DNA from: Zwartia hollandica
GTDB lineage: Bacteria > Pseudomonadota > Gammaproteobacteria > Burkholderiales > Burkholderiaceae_B
Direction: 5' to 3'
Assembly: GCF_019923725.1 (NCBI RefSeq)
Contig: NZ_JAHXRI010000010.1
Coordinates: forward strand, 334,636-398,635
DNA: 64,000 nt
Positions 60,250 to 64,000 of the stretch are shown here, piece by piece. A model generated the notes under the pieces. The model made no database searches. It saw nothing but the letters and a program-made list of their open reading frames with translations, and was not told the DNA's origin. Made by a program: the position numbers and the translations under genes. The first letter of the stretch is position 1. Every line of letters begins with the position of its first letter.

Positions 60250-61506
60250 TTAGCGGTCAATCTCACCAAAAACAATATCCTGGGTACCGATGATCGTGAC
60301 GGCATCGGCAATCATGTGGCCACGCGACATTTCGTCGAGCGCCTGCAAGTGCACAAAACCTGGCGCACGAATTTTTAAACGGTACGGCTTGTTGGCGCCA
60401 TCAGACACCATGTAGATCCCAAACTCACCTTTGGGGTGTTCCACACTCGCATAGGCCTCACCCGCTGGCACATGAAAGCCTTCGGTGAACAGTTTGAAGT
60501 GATGGATCAGTTCTTCCATGTTGGACTTCATCCCTGTACGCTGTGGTGGCGATACCTTGTGGTTGTCCGTCATGACCGGACCAGGGTTGTTACGCAACCA
60601 GGTTACGCACTGCGCAATGATGCGATTGCTTTCGCGCATCTCAGCCACGCGCACCAGATAACGGTCATAGGAATCACCGTTCACACCAATCGGCACTTCA
60701 AACTGCATACGATCGTAGACCTCGTAAGGCTGCATCTTGCGCAAATCCCACGCCACGCCCGAACCACGCAACATCGGCCCAGTAAAACCAAGCGCTTTGG
60801 CGCGCTCCGGATCCACCACGCCAATGCCAACCAAACGCTGCTTCCAGATGCGGTTATCGGTCAATAGCGTTTCGTATTCGTCGACACAGGCTGGGAAACG
60901 ATTGGTAAAGTCTTCGATGAAGTCTAGCAACGAGCCCGAGCGCGCATCGTTCATTATTTTGAAATCTTTTGCCGAGCGGTATTCGCTAGACTTGCCGTAT
61001 TGCGCCATCGCATCGGGCAGATCGCGATACACGCCACCAGGGCGATAGTAGGCGGCGTGCATACGTGCACCCGAGACCGCCTCATAGCAATCCATCAAAT
61101 CTTCGCGTTCGCGGAAAGCGTACAGAAACACTGCCATCGCACCAACGTCTAACGCGTGTGAACCTAAAGACATTAAGTGATTCAACAGACGCGTGATTTC
61201 ATCAAACATTACACGGATGTACTGCGCGCGCAAGGGAACCTGCACACCCATCATTTTCTCGATGGCCATTACGTAAGCGTGCTCGTTACACATCATCGAC
61301 ACATAGTCGAGACGATCCATGTAAGGCAAGGCTTGGAGGAAGGTACGGTGCTCCGCAAGCTTTTCCGTGCCACGATGCAGCAAGCCAATGTGTGGATCAG
61401 CACGTTGAATCACTTCGCCATCAAGCTCAAGCACCAAACGCAACACACCGTGTGCTGCTGGGTGCTGTGGGCCAAAGTTCAGCGTGTAGTTTTTAATTTC
61501 AGCCAT
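60250..61506 (-). CDS. nuoD: NADH-quinone oxidoreductase subunit D
   Basis: NuoD, the 49-kDa-type subunit, forms part of the quinone site with NuoB. The 418-residue product has the [20 protein letters not shown] start, cited as [15 protein letters not shown], the [17 protein letters not shown] segment, and [17 protein letters not shown] near the end, all hallmark. nuoC and nuoD are separate genes here, unlike the E. coli fusion. It starts two bases after nuoC. Confidence 0.97.
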   Translation of the reverse strand: MAEIKNYTLNFGPQHPAAHGVLRLVLELDGEVIQRADPHIGLLHRGTEKLAEHRTFLQALPYMDRLDYVSMMCNEHAYVMAIEKMMGVQVPLRAQYIRVMFDEITRLLNHLMSLGSHALDVGAMAVFLYAFREREDLMDCYEAVSGARMHAAYYRPGGVYRDLPDAMAQYGKSSEYRSAKDFKIMNDARSGSLLDFIEDFTNRFPACVDEYETLLTDNRIWKQRLVGIGVVDPERAKALGFTGPMLRGSGVAWDLRKMQPYEVYDRMQFEVPIGVNGDSYDRYLVRVAEMRESNRIIAQCVTWLRNNPGPVMTDNHKVSPPQRTGMKSNMEELIHHFKLFTEGFHVPAGEAYASVEHPKGEFGIYMVSDGANKPYRLKIRAPGFVHLQALDEMSRGHMIADAVTIIGTQDIVFGEIDR

Positions 61507-61508
61507 GA

Positions 61509-62129
61509 TTAGCGTCCCATCCCGTAACCGTCTTCGCGAATCACGCGTGGAATAACTTCGCGCGGATCAATCGTGACAGGTTGATAGACCACCCGACCCT
61601 GCTCCGGGTCGTAGCGCATCTCAACGTTGCCGTATACGGGGAAGTCTTTCCGGAAAGGATGGCCAATAAAGCCGTAGTCCGTTAGGATACGGCGCAAATC
61701 GGGATGACCTTCGAACACAATACCAAACAAGTCGAACGCTTCGCGCTCAAACCAGTTGACGCTTGGCCAAACCTCCACAAGCGAATCCAACACAGGAAAC
61801 TCTGTGTGTTGCAAGAACGTACGGACACGCAACCGACAGTTATGCGTAAGCGACAGCAAGTGCGCAACCACCGCAAAGCGATTGGCAGGCACAACCGCGC
61901 CGGCAGGGACTTCTCCCACACGCCCTGCGCCATAGGTCAGATAATCTAGACCACACAAGTCAATACAGGTTTCGAAACGCAATGCTGGCTCATCGCGCAA
62001 ACGCTGGCACACGGACAGCCACTGATCGGGCGAGACCTCAAGTGTGATCTCATCAGTCGACAGCGTGAGCTTGGCTTGTTCGCCAAGCAAGGTCATCAAT
62101 TGTTGTTGCAGGTTTTCTAGCCTGGACAT
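61509..62129 (-). CDS. nuoC: NADH-quinone oxidoreductase subunit C
   Basis: NuoC, the 30-kDa-type subunit, is a structural part of the peripheral arm with no cofactor. The 206-residue product has [12 protein letters not shown], the signature ERECFDLFGI-like [20 protein letters not shown], cited as [16 protein letters not shown], and [14 protein letters not shown]. It lies 54 bases after nuoB and two bases before nuoD. Confidence 0.97.
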   Translation of the reverse strand: MSRLENLQQQLMTLLGEQAKLTLSTDEITLEVSPDQWLSVCQRLRDEPALRFETCIDLCGLDYLTYGAGRVGEVPAGAVVPANRFAVVAHLLSLTHNCRLRVRTFLQHTEFPVLDSLVEVWPSVNWFEREAFDLFGIVFEGHPDLRRILTDYGFIGHPFRKDFPVYGNVEMRYDPEQGRVVYQPVTIDPREVIPRVIREDGYGMGR

Positions 62130-62183
62130 GTCTTAAGCCTGTGGAACGCAACGTGCCTGGGGTAAGCCAACACGTTGTTTGAA

Positions 62184-62660
62184 TTAACGAGCAATCGTGT
62201 TTGTTTGGCGAATTTTGTTTTGCATCTGTAACAAGCCATACACCAAGGCCTCTGCAGTCGGTGGGCAACCGGGCACATAGACATCGACGGGAACGATGCG
62301 ATCACAGCCACGCACAACCGAATACGAGTAGTGGTAGTAACCACCACCATTTGCACAGGAGCCCATTGAAACCACCCAACGTGGCTCGGGCATCTGGTCA
62401 TACACCTTGCGCAAGGCAGGTGCCATCTTGTTGCATAACGTACCCGCAACAATCATCAAATCCGATTGCCTGGGACTAGGACGAAAAATAATTCCGAACT
62501 GATCCAGGTCGTAGCGCGCAGCGCCTGCGTGCATCATTTCTACCGCACAACAAGCCAGACCAAAAGTCATTGGCCACATCGAACCAGTCTTTGCCCAGTT
62601 GATGAACTTGTCAGCGCTAGTGGTGATGAAACCTTCTTTCAGAATGCCATCGATTGCCAT
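62184..62660 (-). CDS. nuoB: NADH-quinone oxidoreductase subunit B
   Basis: NuoB (PSST-type) carries cluster N2, which reduces quinone. The 158-residue product has the neighbouring cysteines in [11 protein letters not shown], then GTLCNKM, the [18 protein letters not shown] segment and [13 protein letters not shown]. All four ligands are present. It starts 24 bases after nuoA and is of normal length. Confidence 0.98.
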   Translation of the reverse strand: MAIDGILKEGFITTSADKFINWAKTGSMWPMTFGLACCAVEMMHAGAARYDLDQFGIIFRPSPRQSDLMIVAGTLCNKMAPALRKVYDQMPEPRWVVSMGSCANGGGYYHYSYSVVRGCDRIVPVDVYVPGCPPTAEALVYGLLQMQNKIRQTNTIAR

Positions 62661-62684
62661 ATGTAAGCTCTGCGTTGCTGGGTG

Positions 62685-63044
62685 TTATTCCCAGTCAAGC
62701 GCACCCTTTTTCCACTCGTAGATAAAACCCACAGCCAAGATCGCTAGAAAGATCATTGCGGTGACGAAACCAACCATACCCACCGCACCATTTGCAATGG
62801 CCCAGGGGAACAAAAATGCGATTTCAAGATCAAACAAAATAAAGAGAATAGCGACTAGGTAGTAACGCACGTCGAACTTCATGCGCGCATCACCGAATGT
62901 CTCAAAGCCGCATTCGTAGGGAGAGAGTTTTTGCGCATCAGGCCGATGCGGGCCGATCAAAGAGCCGGCTGCGATCAACGCAAAACCGATGGCGCTGCCC
63001 ACGACGATAAAGAGCAGGACAGGGAAATATTGTTGCAGATTCAT
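62685..63044 (-). CDS. nuoA: NADH-quinone oxidoreductase subunit A
   Basis: First gene of the nuo operon: a 119-residue subunit with three membrane helices. The loop [32 protein letters not shown], cited as [15 protein letters not shown], is the conserved quinone-site loop that changes during turnover. The C-terminal end [11 protein letters not shown] is also typical. The ATG at 63044 has only a weak GAG-type ribosome-binding sequence upstream. Confidence 0.97.
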   Translation of the reverse strand: MNLQQYFPVLLFIVVGSAIGFALIAAGSLIGPHRPDAQKLSPYECGFETFGDARMKFDVRYYLVAILFILFDLEIAFLFPWAIANGAVGMVGFVTAMIFLAILAVGFIYEWKKGALDWE

Positions 63045-63077
63045 CTAGAGTCTCGGCTGTGTTGCACAAACCTCAAG

Positions 63078-63105
63078 ATTGTAGCACTGTCACTAGGGTT
63101 TTCAC
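63078..63105 (-). promoter_or_regulatory. Candidate nuo operon promoter
   Basis: On the minus strand GTGAAA (63105-63100) and TACAAT (63083-63078) are 16 bases apart, about 34 bases before the nuoA start. The -10 is good, the -35 poor. It is the best sigma-70-like pair in the gap between the porin terminator and nuoA. Confidence 0.4.
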
Positions 63106-63165
63106 TCGCCCCTATTGCCCAAGCCACATAGGGAGATCGCACCTAAAACATGTGCGCATAAAACA

Positions 63166-63202
63166 AAGCGGGCCACTCCGAAGAGTGACCCGCTTTTTTT
63201 AC
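63166..63202 (-). terminator. Rho-independent terminator of the porin gene
   Basis: AAGCGGGCCACTC (63166-63178) pairs with GAGTGACCCGCTT (63183-63195) with one mismatch. Read on the minus strand the loop is UUCG closed by C-G, the very stable tetraloop, and TTTGTTTT follows. It lies about 50 bases after the porin stop at 63252. On the plus strand it is followed by seven T, so it could also block transcription coming the other way. Confidence 0.85.
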
Positions 63203-63251
63203 TTACCGCTACTGGCTTAGCCGAAACTAAACCAACGTACTAAGCAGTTGC

Positions 63252-64000
63252 TTAGAACTGGTGACGGATACCAACACCGACAATGGTGCTCTTAGCTGTA
63301 TCAACAGTGGCGTAGTTCTGCGTCTGACCAACGTATGTGTACAGGTTTGTACGCTTCGTGAAGTCGTAGGTGTAGCCAAGGTTGAACGAGCTTTGGTTCT
63401 GTGCGTTGTAAGCGTCTTTCATGTTGGTGTTAGGAGCAATCATGGTCCATGACAACAAGACACGCGAAACAGCGTTCACAGGAATCGTGGCGCCAACGAT
63501 GTAGCTGTTGTAACCAACGCTAGGTGCGAACACCAGTGCGTTTGAGCTGCCCGAAGGAGTTGTAGCGAGTGTTGCGCCTGTACCGCCTGCACCTGAACCA
63601 GCCCAGAAGCCGTCACGTGTCTGGCCGTAAGCAACACCAATCTTGACCACTTTCAGGTCGTACGAACCGCCGATGTTCCAGTTGTTAATCGACTGGCCAT
63701 TCATTGCTGTCGATTCAGCAGCGTAGGCTTTTTCGTATGTTGCGGCTGCATAGAATGGGCCATTAGCATACTTCAAACCAGCTGTGATTTGACGCGAGTT
63801 GTTCGATGTAGCGAAACCGTAACCAGTTGTGCCGCCGTTCGAGGTCAAACCTGTTGCGAACGAGTAGCCCAAACCAGCTTGGAAGCCGCTCATTACTGGG
63901 GTGCGATACATCAGGACGTTGTCCAGACGGACTGTGTTACCCGATGTGAACGCGTTGCCCATGTTCAACTGACCGAAGCCAGCTGCAAATGGATCCAAAC
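63252..64000 (-). CDS. Gram-negative porin, N-terminal part outside window
   Basis: An outer membrane general porin of the Bordetella/Burkholderia trimeric type. The window holds the C-terminal 249 or so residues; the start, signal peptide and first strands lie beyond base 64000. The TTG at 63998 that could be read as a start is internal (LDPFAAGFGQLN). Repeated amphipathic strands with aromatic girdles (GFQAGLGYSFATG, AGLKYANGPFYAAATYEKAY, FNLGYTYDFTKRTNLYTYVG) and the terminal Phe in VGIRHQF, the BAM-recognised end, support this. Specific substrate unknown. Confidence 0.92.
   Translation of the reverse strand, partial: LDPFAAGFGQLNMGNAFTSGNTVRLDNVLMYRTPVMSGFQAGLGYSFATGLTSNGGTTGYGFATSNNSRQITAGLKYANGPFYAAATYEKAYAAESTAMNGQSINNWNIGGSYDLKVVKIGVAYGQTRDGFWAGSGAGGTGATLATTPSGSSNALVFAPSVGYNSYIVGATIPVNAVSRVLLSWTMIAPNTNMKDAYNAQNQSSFNLGYTYDFTKRTNLYTYVGQTQNYATVDTAKSTIVGVGIRHQF

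Noticed and set aside
63998-64000. TTG at 63998 as porin start
   Set aside because: No signal peptide follows and the sequence opens in the middle of the barrel; the gene runs off the window edge.

Overview
The window is an ordinary-looking stretch of chromosome from a betaproteobacterium of the order Burkholderiales, most like an Alcaligenaceae-type organism of moderate GC. This is an inference from gene content and order: smc-zipA-ligA, the nuoA-N operon followed by a DUF2818 gene, a TsaB-RimI fusion, rnfB-nth, intracellular PHB depolymerase and a Bordetella-style porin. No 16S rRNA gene, tRNA gene, CRISPR array, insertion sequence or prophage gene was recognised. Nearly all of the DNA is coding. 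Many neighbours overlap by an ATGA, and the only gene-free stretch over 300 bases is the rluC-rne interval.

Layout. 1-2.6 kb (minus): yceD-rpmF-plsX-fabH, the usual ribosome/phospholipid/fatty-acid cluster, with fabH cut by the window edge. 2.7-4.9 kb (plus): Maf (YceF-type), an RsmI-like methylase and a lipoprotein amidase. 4.9-8.3 kb (minus): rluC, a HAD phosphatase and msrPQ, the periplasmic methionine sulfoxide repair pair. 8.3-11.7 kb (plus): long leader and RNase E. 11.7-18.6 kb (minus): trpB-trpA-accD and pncB-ridA-relA. 18.8-27.4 kb (plus): fdxA-fpr, phaZ, rnfB-nth and a five-gene branched-chain amino acid type ABC transporter. 27.4-29.2 kb (minus): the BioMNY biotin ECF transporter. 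29.2-31.3 kb (plus): msrB-yciB-bolA-parvulin. 31.3-38 kb (minus): smc-zipA-ligA. 38.1-43.6 kb: lplT, a family 4 uracil-DNA glycosylase, a tsaB-rimI fusion, a solitary OmpR-type regulator and ispDF. 43.7-48.1 kb (plus): mfd and serB. 48.1-63.0 kb (minus): nuoABCDEFGHIJKLMN plus DUF2818, encoding respiratory complex I. 63.2-64 kb (minus): the 3' part of a porin gene.

The genes describe an aerobic heterotroph with complex I respiration, PHB turnover, stringent response, amino acid and biotin uptake and periplasmic protein repair. I found no convincing undescribed defence, secondary-metabolite or mobile system. The items most worth a second look are small departures inside conserved genes: an Asn in place of the expected His in the uracil-DNA glycosylase, Arg for Lys in the LivF Walker A motif, a His-rich loop in NuoL, the TsaB-RimI fusion and an OmpR-type regulator with no adjacent kinase. 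Structured non-coding DNA also stands out: the rne leader with tandem hairpins and a possible leader peptide, a TGC-rich palindrome before phaZ, and a terminator sharing bases with the ligA stop codon.
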